Shown: positions 33,988 through 42,737, counted from the first letter of the stretch. The stretch: DNA of 64,000 nt from Desulfuromonadales bacterium (GCA_014860225.1 JACZKE010000006.1:1-64000), one strand, 5' to 3'. Notes: a model not told the origin generated them from the sequence alone. Made by a program: numbers and translations.

Positions 33988-35402
33988 GTTTACCTGACCT
34001 GCTTGCATTGCTGCCTATATTGATTCTCGTCTTTGGAGGGACGGTCATCCTTATGGCCGGAGCCTGGTATCGTGAACCGCTGCCGTTGATTGCCGGCGGG
34101 ATCGTAACGGCTCTGCTGGGGGCCGTTGCTGCTGGCCTGGTGCAACCGCCCGTCGTTGAAATAGCCGGTCTCTTCAGTGCCGGAGCGTACGCTCGTTTTT
34201 TCACCATTCTCTGGTCGTTGCTGGCTGCGGCCGGATTGATGGCTGCGGCCCGCTATATCATTGAAAACAGCATTGGCGCCGGCGAATATGTCTCGCTGGT
34301 TCTCTACGCCGCAGCAGGCATGGCGCTGCTCTCATCGGCAACACACCTGCTCGCTCTCTTCCTTGCTCTCGAAACCTTTACCCTGGCATTCTACATCCTG
34401 ATTGCCTGTAACCGGCGCTGTACACTGGCAGCCGAGGCCGGTATCAAGTATCTGCTGATGAGCGCCGTGTCTACCGGTTTCCTGGCTTTCGGCATTGCCT
34501 TGATTTATGCGTCGTCGGGCACTCTGTCGCTACCTGAAGCCGTGATCAAACTCAGCGCAGCGACAGGCGAACTGCATGCATGGGGGCTGCTCGGCTGGGG
34601 AATGGTTCTGATTGCGGTTGGTTTTAAAATTTCATTGGTTCCCTTCCATTTGTGGACGCCAGATGTCTACCAGGGTACTCCAGCACCGGTTGGTGGCCTG
34701 CTGGCGACCGGCTCCAAAGGGGCGGTTGTCGCTGTCCTGGTCGGTATGTTGGCGGTCTCCGGACCGGTTTGGCATGGCCTGACTGACCTGCTTTGGCTGC
34801 TGGCGGCTTTAACCATGCTGGTTGGCGCCTTCAGTGCCCTCGGTCAGAAAAATCTGAAGCGCCTGCTCGCTTATTCCTCGGTGACGCATATGGGTACACT
34901 GTTGGTCGGGCTTCTTTGTCAGACCTCTGCCGGGTTGACTGCAACGACTTTTTACCTGGTGATTTATGTGATCACCAGTCTTGGCGCATTTGTTATCATT
35001 GCCTCACTGGCCGACGAGCGCGGCGAACCGATGGAATTCGACCAATGGCGCGGCCTCGGCTACCTGCACCCGGTTCGCTGTGGAGTATTAGCCCTGCTGC
35101 TGCTGTCGCTGGCCGGGCTGCCTGCTACTGCGGGATTTATGGCCAAATTCGTTATTTTTGAGGCGGCGCTGCAATCTGGTTACCTCGGTCTGGTGCTGAT
35201 CGGCGTCCTTTCATCAGTCATTTCATTCGCCTTCTATCTGCGTGTGACAATGCTGCTCTTCGAGCCTGATGAATCTGTTTGTCGCTGGCATACAGGCACA
35301 GCGTCCGAGCATGCTGTCATTGCGGTTTGTACAAGCGCCGTGTTGCTGCTCGGGCTCTTTCCCGGCATCCTGTTTGATCTGATTGGTCGCATCCTGCCCT
35401 GA
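33984..35402 (+). CDS. nuoN: NADH-quinone oxidoreductase subunit N
   Basis: This 472-residue antiporter-like subunit is the last gene of the operon. It shows LFLALETFTLAFYILIA, GFKISLVPFHLWTPDVYQG and KNLKRLLAYSSVTHMG. The GTG start at 33984 overlaps the nuoM stop by 4 bases and has GGGAGG upstream; an in-frame extension into nuoM is not used. It is followed after 45 bases by the CoA-binding protein gene, which could be cotranscribed. Confidence 0.94.
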   Translation: MSLPDLLALLPILILVFGGTVILMAGAWYREPLPLIAGGIVTALLGAVAAGLVQPPVVEIAGLFSAGAYARFFTILWSLLAAAGLMAAARYIIENSIGAGEYVSLVLYAAAGMALLSSATHLLALFLALETFTLAFYILIACNRRCTLAAEAGIKYLLMSAVSTGFLAFGIALIYASSGTLSLPEAVIKLSAATGELHAWGLLGWGMVLIAVGFKISLVPFHLWTPDVYQGTPAPVGGLLATGSKGAVVAVLVGMLAVSGPVWHGLTDLLWLLAALTMLVGAFSALGQKNLKRLLAYSSVTHMGTLLVGLLCQTSAGLTATTFYLVIYVITSLGAFVIIASLADERGEPMEFDQWRGLGYLHPVRCGVLALLLLSLAGLPATAGFMAKFVIFEAALQSGYLGLVLIGVLSSVISFAFYLRVTMLLFEPDESVCRWHTGTASEHAVIAVCTSAVLLLGLFPGILFDLIGRILP

Positions 35403-35447
35403 AAATTGGGTTATAATGAAAAAACGATATTGAAAAGGAGTTGCCCT

Positions 35448-35852
35448 ATGACTGTTTCCGAACGAATCGACACTTTTCTGAGCGCAAAGGCCTTTGGTGT
35501 GGTTGGTGCCTCATCTAAACGCCATAAGTACGGCAACAAGGTGTTGCGCTGCTATCAGCAGAATCAGTACACCGTTGTGCCGGTGAATCCGGTCGAAAAA
35601 GAGATTGAGGGTTTAACCTGTGTCGCGACCGTCAATGACCTGCCGGACGTTGTCGACAGCATTTCAATCATTACCCCGCCCCAAGTGACGGAAAAGGTGG
35701 TCGAGCAGGCGATTGCCAAGGGGATCAAGAACGTCTGGATGCAGCCGGGAGCGGAAAGCGCCCAGGCTGTGGAGGCTTGTGAAGAAGCGGGAATCAACGT
35801 CATTGCCGATGGAAGCTGTGTGCTGGTGGTGATGGGTTACCACGAGCATTGA
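35448..35852 (+). CDS. CoA-binding domain protein (YccU-like)
   Basis: This 134-residue protein is a single Rossmann-like CoA-binding domain, related to the N-terminal part of succinyl-CoA synthetase alpha. It shows FGVVGASSKRHKYGNKVLR, YTVVPVNPVEKEIEGL and NVWMQPGAES. Stand-alone members lack the catalytic histidine domain and their function is not established. The start at 35448 follows AAGGAG. It lies 45 bases after nuoN and may be read from the same transcript. Confidence 0.88.
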   Translation: MTVSERIDTFLSAKAFGVVGASSKRHKYGNKVLRCYQQNQYTVVPVNPVEKEIEGLTCVATVNDLPDVVDSISIITPPQVTEKVVEQAIAKGIKNVWMQPGAESAQAVEACEEAGINVIADGSCVLVVMGYHEH

Positions 35853-35900
35853 GCAACGACATTAAGGGAAACATAGTAGATTTTTTATGGCAGGGAACAG

Positions 35901-36042
35901 CCCGGTCCGGAAGGAGCCAGCGGAGGAGAAGGGGATCAAAGGGACAAAAACTTCAGAGTACCGTCATCGGCACTTTATTTTGAGTCAACAAACACTTGAT
36001 TCTGCCCTGATCCCCTACCTCCGGGAGCCTTTTCCCGGTTTT
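35901..36042. repeat. Large imperfect inverted repeat
   Basis: The left arm, about 45 bases (CCGGAAGGAGCC...GGGGATCA at 35901-35945), is similar to the reverse complement of the right arm at 36003-36042 (TGATCCCC...GGGAGCCTTTTCCCGG). About 57 bases lie between. It separates two convergent genes and may stop transcription in both directions. Confidence 0.6.
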
Positions 36043-36044
36043 GC

Positions 36045-36257
36045 TCATGCCGCAAAGCAATAATCATCACTCTCGACACATTCGGTGAGCGCTTCCAGAA
36101 ATGATGCCTGCTGTGTGTCCTTGACGACTTCTGTCAAGCCATGGCTGACGGCCCAGCTGCTGCCGCAGACGGCACATTCAAACAATTCTTCGTAAAACCC
36201 TTCGACGTGAAGGTCAATCTCGCTGTGTTTCAGGCTTTTGCAGACGGGACATTTCAT
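36045..36257 (-). CDS. Small two-CxxC protein, unknown
   Basis: This 70-residue protein begins MKCPVCKSLKHSEIDLHVEG and has a second pair CAVCGSSW about 25 residues later, so it probably folds as a zinc ribbon. The acidic C-terminal half (VVKDTQQASFLEALTECVESDDY) looks helical. A ribosome binding site AAAGGAAAAG precedes the ATG. I do not recognise a named family; it could bind nucleic acid or a protein partner. Confidence 0.68.
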   Translation of the reverse strand: MKCPVCKSLKHSEIDLHVEGFYEELFECAVCGSSWAVSHGLTEVVKDTQQASFLEALTECVESDDYCFAA

Positions 36258-36784
36258 AATCTTTTCCTTTGTTTTGCGGCCGCTCGCATTCGTTTGACAA
36301 ACGACTTTGAAACCGGCAGACCAGTTTGTGGATGCACCTTGTCCGTTTAGTCACCATCGAAATGTGGTTGAAAATAACCGATAGTGGTGAGCTGTCTTAA
36401 AGATAGATTGTAATTTGCCTTTTGGCAAGCACATTTTTATTGAGAAACCCTTGTAAAACAGCATGTTATAATGTTTTCTGTTTTAGCAGGTAGACCGGTG
36501 GTTTAAAGATTGTCGAGCTTTCGATTAAAGCTCGACACAGATATCGGGTTCTTGCTGCTTAATGACTTGTAATTGGCGGGTTTTAACGATGCAACCACGA
36601 TTCTGTTTCCAGATCTCGCACGCTCAGGCGAATCAGGCGGGGGAATAATTAAAATTCAGTTTCTTTTCGATCGGCTGGATTTCAAACCATGTTTAATCAT
36701 TCAAATCAATGATGAATACCGTTTGTGGTCGAAAGATGGATGGTTATTAACCTCAAAGCTTGCGTGTTGCTGAGCTAGCAACCT
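36258..36784. other. Gene-free stretch with one hairpin
   Basis: No supported gene is seen; a 66-codon frame at 36573 starts at TTG, lacks a ribosome binding site and resembles nothing known. The stretch is AT-rich. At 36512-36536 GTCGAGCTTT pairs perfectly with AAAGCTCGAC around a five-base loop, without a T-run. The third 147-bp repeat begins at the right end. Confidence 0.5.
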
Positions 36785-36933
36785 ATCGGACTATCCATGA
36801 GCCGGCTGCAAATCCGGCTGTTTGGCCCATATTTCAGCTCCTTTTTGGTCCATAGCTACGGCTATGACCCTGCAAATGAGCTAAAATCTGTTCTCAAACT
36901 TCCAAATTTTCGCTTCGGCCCGTAGAGTCCGAC
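36785..36933. repeat. 147-bp structured intergenic repeat, copy 3
   Basis: It is collinear with copies 1 and 2. The right end reads AGTCCGACAG, which is the exact complement of CTGTCGGACT at the left end of copies 1 and 2, showing the full terminal inverted repeat. The hairpin loop TAGCTACGGCTA and ATTTTCGCTTCGG are unchanged. Unlike the other copies it lies outside the nuo operon. Confidence 0.85.
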
Positions 36934-37017
36934 AGGCTGCTAGGGCTGAATAGGCTGTTCTTGCCGGCAAAGCATACGATTTGAGTTGTTGAACCGTGAT
37001 CCTGAAACGAGGTGTCC

Positions 37018-37251
37018 ATGAAAAAAACGGTAGTTTTCTGTTTCGGCCTGTTGTCGGCGCTCTATATTCTGAATCCGACGGCCGGCATCTTTGAGCTTAT
37101 TCCCGACAACCTGCCTTTTATCGGCAACCTCGATGAGGCTGCGGCAGTGACCCTGTTGCTGATGTGTCTGAAATATTTCGGCATCGATCTGCCGAATATT
37201 TTCCGGCGTAGCAAAGCCGACGACAAGACCATCAATGTAGATCCCGGGTGA
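37018..37251 (+). CDS. Small DUF1232-like membrane protein
   Basis: This 77-residue protein has a hydrophobic N-terminus and the segment NPTAGIFELIPDNLPFIGNLDEAAAVTLLL. This matches the pattern of DUF1232 (YkvA-like) proteins, in which a P-x-D-x-I-P-D-like segment joins two helices. It is probably membrane-associated. The function of the family is not known. The start at 37018 is preferred over a GTG 6 bases earlier. Confidence 0.65.
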   Translation: MKKTVVFCFGLLSALYILNPTAGIFELIPDNLPFIGNLDEAAAVTLLLMCLKYFGIDLPNIFRRSKADDKTINVDPG

Positions 37252-37457
37252 GCGAAGGTCGTCATCTGAAGTGTTTGCCCCGAATACAGCCGAATGTGAA
37301 CGGTGAGTCAGGTCAAGCGTGAGGACTTCAAAATGCCATCTTTTATCACCAGGAACGAAGTTCACCAGGGAAATCAAGACAAATCAGTGGTTTATCTTCG
37401 CGTTTTGCGCCTGGCAGGCTTTCGATTTTTGTAGTTGGAAGCAAATCGTCTCCTCTG

Positions 37458-37967
37458 TTAGTCGAGAACAGTCACCCTCTGGATCACGATCGGTTCCTGC
37501 GGGACATCTTCATAATCGGCAACGCTGGTGGTCGCCTGCTGCTCGATGGTGTAGACAACGTCCATGCCATCGACCACCTGGCCGAACACCGCATAACCAT
37601 ACATCTCCGGTTTGAGTCCGCCATGATCGAGGTCCTTGTTGTCCGCGGTGTTGATGTAGAACTGGGCGGTGGCGCTGTTGATTTCACCGGTACGTCCCAT
37701 GGCGACGCTGCCGGTCCTGTTCTTCAGTTTGTTGGAGGCCTCGTTGACGATCGGTTTCCTGGTCGGTTTTTCCTGCATTTCCGGTGTCAGTCCGCCTCCC
37801 TGGATCATGAAACCTTTGATAACACGATGAAAGATGGTGCCGTCATAGTGGCCGGCGTTGGCGTAGGCAATAAAATTTTCGACACTGACCGGGGCTTTGA
37901 CGCGGTCGAGCTCGAGAAAAATCTCACCGAGGGAGGTTTCGATCTGGATCAGGGGTTTATCACTCAT
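37458..37967 (-). CDS. Cyclophilin-type peptidyl-prolyl isomerase
   Basis: This 169-residue cytoplasmic cyclophilin catalyses proline cis-trans isomerisation. Catalytic and binding residues are visible in GTIFHRVIKGFMIQGGG (the FHR arginine), NSATAQFYIN and YAVFGQVVDGMDVV. No signal peptide is seen, so it corresponds to the PpiB type. The start at 37967 follows GAGG; a longer in-frame extension upstream overlaps the next gene and is not used. The enoyl-CoA hydratase family gene lies 61 bases upstream on the same strand. Confidence 0.93.
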   Translation of the reverse strand: MSDKPLIQIETSLGEIFLELDRVKAPVSVENFIAYANAGHYDGTIFHRVIKGFMIQGGGLTPEMQEKPTRKPIVNEASNKLKNRTGSVAMGRTGEINSATAQFYINTADNKDLDHGGLKPEMYGYAVFGQVVDGMDVVYTIEQQATTSVADYEDVPQEPIVIQRVTVLD

Positions 37968-38028
37968 GGTTATTACCTCGCAGGTGGTGTTTGACAGATT
38001 GCCGGGCTCCTGTTCAGGAGCGCTCCGG

Positions 38029-38775
38029 TTAGAATTTTTGGGCAGCATCCTTGAGCAGGCTCTGCACGGAGTCCTCGAACCAGCATTCGAGCATTTTGAC
38101 CAGTTTGGCCCGGTTGTGCAGTTCGTAGCTCCTGCGCACGGCTTCGGTGCGATTCTCCTTGATGATGGCGAAGGCAGTGTGTGGCAGGGCGGCCAGAGTG
38201 TTGATCCTGGCGACGGCATGTTCCTCCACCTCTGCCAGCGGCAGGACGGCATCGACCAGGCCGGTTTCGGCTGCCCTGCTGCTGAGCAGGAACTGGCCAT
38301 GATACATCATCTCGGTGGCGGTTCGGTCGCCAACCACCTGGCGTAGGATCAGATCGGGCAGGTATGGCACCGGCAGACCAATGGTCGCTTCGTTGAGGCC
38401 GATCAGCTTTTTGCCTTCAGCAGCGAAGCGGAAGTCGCAAGTCAACGCCAGCACGTTGCCGCCAGCGACGGCGTGTCCGGTCATAGCGCAGGCGGTGGGC
38501 ATCGGCAGGGTGAAGAGATCTAAGGTCAGCTGGTCGAAGCGGGTGAAAAAGTCAGTCATTCCATCATGGTCGAGTTGCACCAGCTCAGGCAGGTTAAAGC
38601 CAATGGAGAAAAATTTTTCGTTGCCGGCAAGCACCAGCCCCCTGGCACTGTCGCGCAGCTGAGTCAATGCGGATGCCAGGTCGTCGACAAGTTCGCTGCT
38701 GATGGCATTGGTGACGCCATTACCGAGGCGCAGCACGGCGGTCTCGCCCTGCATGGTGACGGTGACTTTTGACAT
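38029..38775 (-). CDS. Enoyl-CoA hydratase/isomerase family protein
   Basis: This 248-residue crotonase-fold protein has an oxyanion-hole segment SIGFNLPEL and a second one AMTGHAVAGGNVLALTCDFRFAA. The two glutamates that catalyse hydration in true enoyl-CoA hydratases are not clearly present at the usual places; NEATIGLPVP carries one of them. It may therefore be an isomerase, a hydrolase or another family activity. It could act in beta-oxidation. It lies next to, but reads in the same direction as, the regulator of the tryptophan cluster. Confidence 0.82.
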   Translation of the reverse strand: MSKVTVTMQGETAVLRLGNGVTNAISSELVDDLASALTQLRDSARGLVLAGNEKFFSIGFNLPELVQLDHDGMTDFFTRFDQLTLDLFTLPMPTACAMTGHAVAGGNVLALTCDFRFAAEGKKLIGLNEATIGLPVPYLPDLILRQVVGDRTATEMMYHGQFLLSSRAAETGLVDAVLPLAEVEEHAVARINTLAALPHTAFAIIKENRTEAVRRSYELHNRAKLVKMLECWFEDSVQSLLKDAAQKF

Positions 38776-38903
38776 GGTGAGTTCTCTTTATGGGGCAGTG
38801 AACTTACTGGTTGCCATCAAATGGGGAGATTCTATGTCAGGGTGCCTCTTCAGTCAAAGGCCTTCGAGAAAAAGACCCGGATTACACGGAGTCATCTGTA
38901 AAG

Positions 38904-39824
38904 TTATTGCTCATTATTCCTGAGCCGCTCAACAAAAGCCCAGTTGAGTTGCTCAGCGCGAAGAACAAAGTCGGTTTCTTCCCGATCAGTGTTGTTGCAG
39001 ATCAATTCTTTATAATAAGCCGGGATCTCTTCCTGGCTTGTCTCCATGATTTTTTTAAGAATCTCTTCCTGAGTCGCATTCCGCGGCATCTTCTCCATGA
39101 AAACGCGTGCTGCAGAGGGGTGGGAGACGAAATCCTCTGAACCGGAGAGGATGATCCCATAAAGAAACTCCACATCTCGCCCCATGTCCACGGGGTTGTT
39201 AGTCACGATCATGACCACCTCGTCGTGGGTTTCGCATTGAGTTTCCAAAACGAAGTGCAGGTTGGAGCGAACCGGGAAAATAAAGCCCTTATAGCTGAGG
39301 AACTTGTTGTCGCGAAAACTTTTAACCGTAACGCGCAGGAAAGGATGACACTCATCTTCGATGCGGACGAGTGTCATGTTGACTATGTCCACATTATTAA
39401 TCGAGTAATTGTAAAGAATATAGTCGCCGCCGATCTTTTCGAGCAGGCGTTGGGTGTAAGATGGAGAAAAGCGGGAGAACACCGAAAGGATGAGGCTCCC
39501 GCTTTGACGTTCTTCTATCCGCTTGAGAAAGATATCCCGATTTCGTTGCGGAATGTCTCGCGCGCGGCATAAAATCTCCACATACTCGGGAAAGTCAACA
39601 TACATGTCGGTCAGACTTACCCCGATCGCCCGGCAGAAAAAGTCCAGTTTGGTCTTGCTGGGCCTGCTCCTGCCGGCCTTCCAAGCCTCCAGAGTGACAG
39701 AGGTCAGCTTCCCTCCGAGTTGATCCTGAACGATGCTGAGCACCTCTCGCATGGGAATGGCCATCAAGGTGAACTGCATCTTCGCTTCAAACTCCTGAAT
39801 ATCCACCAAGCCAATGTTCGCCAT
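38904..39824 (-). CDS. Helix-turn-helix regulator divergent from tnaA
   Basis: This roughly 306-residue protein has an N-terminal HTH-like segment (about residues 20-75: REVLSIVQDQLGGKLTSVTLEAWKAGRSRPS then LDFFCRAIGVSLTDMY). A C-terminal part of about 200 residues follows that I cannot assign and that may bind an effector. The HTH resembles XRE/Cro-type domains. The start at 39824 follows AAGGGA; an ATG 57 bases upstream is less likely. It is transcribed away from tnaA across a 304-base gap, the usual layout of a local regulator. It probably controls the tryptophan cluster, with tryptophan or indolepyruvate as possible signals. Confidence 0.72.
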   Translation of the reverse strand: MANIGLVDIQEFEAKMQFTLMAIPMREVLSIVQDQLGGKLTSVTLEAWKAGRSRPSKTKLDFFCRAIGVSLTDMYVDFPEYVEILCRARDIPQRNRDIFLKRIEERQSGSLILSVFSRFSPSYTQRLLEKIGGDYILYNYSINNVDIVNMTLVRIEDECHPFLRVTVKSFRDNKFLSYKGFIFPVRSNLHFVLETQCETHDEVVMIVTNNPVDMGRDVEFLYGIILSGSEDFVSHPSAARVFMEKMPRNATQEEILKKIMETSQEEIPAYYKELICNNTDREETDFVLRAEQLNWAFVERLRNNEQ

Positions 39825-39968
39825 GTGTTCCCTTTTCAACTTTTCTCGTTGTCCAATAACAAATAAAACAACGTTATACAAACAAAGCTTTTAATCCAGA
39901 GCTTCTTATTTAAATAATACCACTTGAAAATATTTTTTGCAAAGTTTTGAAAAGCCAGGCAAGTATAT

Positions 39969-40027
39969 GCTAAGTTATCGAAATATAACAGCTTTATGTT
40001 GACACGGCAACGGCACCCTGCTAAACA
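39969..40027 (+). promoter_or_regulatory. Candidate operator and promoter of tnaA
   Basis: TTGACA at 39999-40004 is followed after 17 bases by TAAACA (40022-40027), a weak -10. Just upstream, GTTAT (39974-39978) and ATAAC (39985-39989) form an imperfect palindrome extended by GC/GC, a possible site for the divergent regulator. No tnaC-like leader peptide with a tryptophan codon was found between here and tnaA. GAGGAG precedes the tnaA ATG. Confidence 0.35.
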
Positions 40028-40128
40028 TGTATTAAAATAGTAAATAGCTTGGCTGGGAGGGGCGGTATTCTCGGTTTGCTGACCCATAAAGGCATTAACA
40101 AAACACTTTTTTAGCGAGGAGTTTCGAT

Positions 40129-41538
40129 ATGAAAGCTGCGCATCTGGCCGAACCGTTCAAGATCAAGATGGTCGAACCCCTGAATATGATCTCTCGTGAG
40201 GAACGGCAGGCGGCTTTGGTCGAAGCCGGCTACAACCCCTTTTCGCTACGGTCCAGAGACGTTTACATAGACCTGCTTACTGACAGCGGAACCGGTTCCA
40301 TGAGTGATAACCAGTGGGCCGGGCTGATGTTGGGTGATGAGTCCTATGCTGGAAGCAATAACTATTATCACCTTGCCGAGTCGGTGGCTGATATCTTCGG
40401 TTACAAATACACGATTCCAACGCACCAGGGGCGCGGTGCAGAGCAGGTTCTTTTCCCGCAGTTGATTAAAAAGGGGCAGTTCGTGCTCGGTAATATGCAT
40501 TTTGATACCACCAAGGCCCATATTGAGATGTCAGGCGGGCGAGCCCGCAATTTCGTTATCGATGCCGCTTACGACACTTCGACCTACCACCCCTTCAAGG
40601 GCAACTTTGATGTGGAAAAGATGGACCGCTTCATCGAAGAAGCCGGCGCTGACGCGGTTGCTTTTATCCTTATCACGGTGACCTGCAACTCTTCAGGCGG
40701 GCAGCCTGTATCGATTGAGAACATCAAGGCCGTGCATGCCTGCGCCAAAAAACACGGACTCCGACTCTTCTTCGATTCGGCCCGTTATGCTGAAAACGCG
40801 TACTTCATTCAACAACGCGAGGCAGGCTACAACGACAAAGCGGTTCGAGAGATCGTTCTCGAAATGTTCTCTTATGCCGATGGCTCAACGGTCAGCGCCA
40901 AGAAGGACCCGCTGGTAAATATCGGTGGGCTCCTCATCTTCAAGGACGATGAAGAATTATTCCGTACCTGTCAGGCCATGGTTGTTCCTCTGGAAGGGTT
41001 CCCGACCTATGGCGGCTTGGCCGGACGAGATATGGAGTGCCTGGCCCGGGGTTTACAGGAAAGTGTTGATGAAAATTACCTGGCCTATCGTATCGCGCAG
41101 GTCGCTTATCTTGGCAGCCGGTTACGCGACTCCGGAGTGCCTATTCAGTACCCCACCGGAGGGCATGCAGTCTTCGTAGATGCCGGCAGGATGCTGCCGC
41201 ATCTTCCCAAAGGGCAATTCCCCGCCCACGCCCTGGCCAATGAACTGTACATCGAAAGTGGCGTACGCGGCGTGGAGATCGGTTCCCTGCTTTTAGGACG
41301 CGACCCGGAAACCGGCGAACAGCAGGACTCTCCCATGGAATTGCTGCGACTGACCATTCCGCGCCGTGTTTACACCATGAACCATATGGATGTGGTTGCC
41401 GACGCTCTCATCGCAATCCTTGCGCGTTCTAAAGAGATTAAAGGCTTGGAATTTACCTATGAGCCTTCGATTCTGCGACACTTTACCGCTCGGTTGAGAC
41501 CGATCGGGAACGAACCCTCGGCATTGAGAGTCGCCTGA
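40129..41538 (+). CDS. tnaA: Tryptophanase
   Basis: This 469-residue PLP enzyme splits L-tryptophan into indole, pyruvate and ammonia. The family core is clear ([11 protein letters not shown]-like [39 protein letters not shown], the PLP lysine in SAKKD near 259, [13 protein letters not shown]). Tyrosine phenol-lyase is the alternative. Three positions known to separate the two are tryptophanase-like: Asp126 in HFDTT (threonine in the lyase), Ile384 in GVEIGS (arginine in the lyase) and His451 in LRHFTAR (phenylalanine in the lyase). The enzyme likely releases 2-aminoacrylate in its cycle, which links it to ridA at the end of the cluster. Confidence 0.92.
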   Translation: MKAAHLAEPFKIKMVEPLNMISREERQAALVEAGYNPFSLRSRDVYIDLLTDSGTGSMSDNQWAGLMLGDESYAGSNNYYHLAESVADIFGYKYTIPTHQGRGAEQVLFPQLIKKGQFVLGNMHFDTTKAHIEMSGGRARNFVIDAAYDTSTYHPFKGNFDVEKMDRFIEEAGADAVAFILITVTCNSSGGQPVSIENIKAVHACAKKHGLRLFFDSARYAENAYFIQQREAGYNDKAVREIVLEMFSYADGSTVSAKKDPLVNIGGLLIFKDDEELFRTCQAMVVPLEGFPTYGGLAGRDMECLARGLQESVDENYLAYRIAQVAYLGSRLRDSGVPIQYPTGGHAVFVDAGRMLPHLPKGQFPAHALANELYIESGVRGVEIGSLLLGRDPETGEQQDSPMELLRLTIPRRVYTMNHMDVVADALIAILARSKEIKGLEFTYEPSILRHFTARLRPIGNEPSALRVA

Positions 41539-41547
41539 AAACTCTGC

Positions 41548-41593
41548 AACCAAAGAGCATGGCAGCTTGTCTCCCAAGTGTTGCTCTCTGGTT
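41548..41593 (+). terminator. Hairpin between tnaA and dctP
   Basis: AACCAAAGAGCA (41548-41559) pairs with TGCTCTCTGGTT (41582-41593) with one mismatch, around a 22-base loop. No T-run follows, so it may be a processing or partial-termination structure that sets different levels of tnaA and the transporter. Confidence 0.4.
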
Positions 41594-41698
41594 CCATAGC
41601 ATAAATTACGAATCACGCGAGCAAAGGCAATAATGTCCTGGCGCAGATGGTTCGGTGACCGTATGACGGCGGTGCCGTCAGCAAAGGAGAAAGAGAAT

Positions 41699-42724
41699 AT
41701 GCTAAAAAATACGGGTATGTATTTATTGTCGGGAGCATTTGCCGTTGTCCTGCTGGCGAACGTTGCTTTGGCGGGTTCCGCAACTGAGCTGACCTATGCC
41801 AACTTCCCCCCCCCAACGACCTTTCCCAGTGTCCAGATGGAGCGCTGGGTTGCTGAAGTAACCGCCCGCACGGACGGTAAGGTGAACATCAAGACCTTTC
41901 CCGGCGGTACGCTGCTCAAGGCCAAGGCAATGATGGACGGTGTTGTGGATGGTGTGGCCGACATCGGCTGCGTAGCTTTCCCCTACCAACCGGGACGTTT
42001 CCAGCTGCTTGCCGCGGTTGATCTGCCTATTGGCTTCTCCAATTCCAAGGTGGCCAATGCGGTTCTGTGGGACCTCTACAAAAAATATGACCCCGCTTCG
42101 CTCAAGGGCGTTAAGGTACTGGCGCTCTTCACCGCCCCTCCGGCCTCAATCATGTCCAAGGACCCGATCCACAAGATGTCGGATCTGTCGGGATATGAAC
42201 TGCGTGCCACCGGGGCGGGCGTTACTCCATTGAAGATCCTCGGGGCGGTGCCGGTCTCCATGCCGATGCCAGACACGGTCGAGGCCCTGCAAAAAGGTGT
42301 GGTCAAGGGCATCCTCTCCTCCACCGATATCCTGATGGATTTTAAATTCGCTGAGCAGGTCTCCTACACGACCCGCGCCGATCTTCAGACCACCTCCTTC
42401 GGTGTGCTTATGAATCTGGACAAGTGGAACGCCCTGCCCGCAGATGTGCAGAAAGTCTTTGAAGACCTGGCGCAGGAGCATTCCATGTGGACCGGAAGCT
42501 ACGTGGACGATCATGGCAAAAAATCGGTCGAGTGGTCGAAGCAGAATCACAATCATGAGTACATCGAGCTGGCGGCTGACGAATATGCGAAGTGGCACGA
42601 GTTGATGCAACCCATCACAAACGAATGGTTGCAGAAGACAGCTGATGTTGGGTTGCCCGCCCAGGCCTTCCTCGACGACCTTTTGCTGCTCAAGACCAAG
42701 TATGAAGCGGAATTCGGAAAGTAA
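41699..42724 (+). CDS. TRAP transporter substrate-binding protein (DctP type)
   Basis: This 341-residue periplasmic binding protein has a signal peptide (MYLLSGAFAVVLLANVALAG) and the DctP fold. It shows LTYANFPPPTTFPSVQMERW, the helix-linked GGTLLKAKAMMDGVVDGVADIG, and the ligand-contacting arginine region GYELRATGAGVTPLKILGA. Such proteins bind organic acids and some amino-acid-derived acids through an arginine carboxylate clamp. In this cluster the ligand may be tryptophan, indolepyruvate or a related aromatic acid. The start at 41699 follows AAGGAGAAAGAG. It lies between tnaA and the membrane subunits. Confidence 0.9.
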   Translation: MLKNTGMYLLSGAFAVVLLANVALAGSATELTYANFPPPTTFPSVQMERWVAEVTARTDGKVNIKTFPGGTLLKAKAMMDGVVDGVADIGCVAFPYQPGRFQLLAAVDLPIGFSNSKVANAVLWDLYKKYDPASLKGVKVLALFTAPPASIMSKDPIHKMSDLSGYELRATGAGVTPLKILGAVPVSMPMPDTVEALQKGVVKGILSSTDILMDFKFAEQVSYTTRADLQTTSFGVLMNLDKWNALPADVQKVFEDLAQEHSMWTGSYVDDHGKKSVEWSKQNHNHEYIELAADEYAKWHELMQPITNEWLQKTADVGLPAQAFLDDLLLLKTKYEAEFGK

Positions 42725-42737
42725 GGATCAGGTCATT

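Noticed and set aside
35900-35935. GGTCCGGAAGGAGCCAGC resembles the conserved GGAA-loop region of bacterial SRP RNA
   Set aside because: The match breaks just after the tetraloop (GGAGCCAGC instead of GGAAGCAGC), the flanks do not pair as an SRP hairpin, and the segment is better explained as one arm of the large inverted repeat.
36573-36773. A 66-codon plus-strand frame
   Set aside because: TTG start, no ribosome binding site, no motif and AT-rich sequence like its non-coding surroundings.
37968-38300. An in-frame N-terminal extension of the cyclophilin
   Set aside because: It overlaps the enoyl-CoA hydratase family gene in another frame and has low-complexity composition; the cyclophilin starts cleanly at 37967 behind a GAGG site.
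38029-38775. The enoyl-CoA hydratase family protein as part of the tryptophan module
   Set aside because: It lies on the far side of the divergent regulator, and the predicted pathway has no step that needs it, so it is left outside the module.
40050-40112. A short frame before tnaA that could have been a TnaC-like leader peptide
   Set aside because: It starts at TTG without a ribosome binding site and contains no tryptophan codon, which the TnaC mechanism needs.
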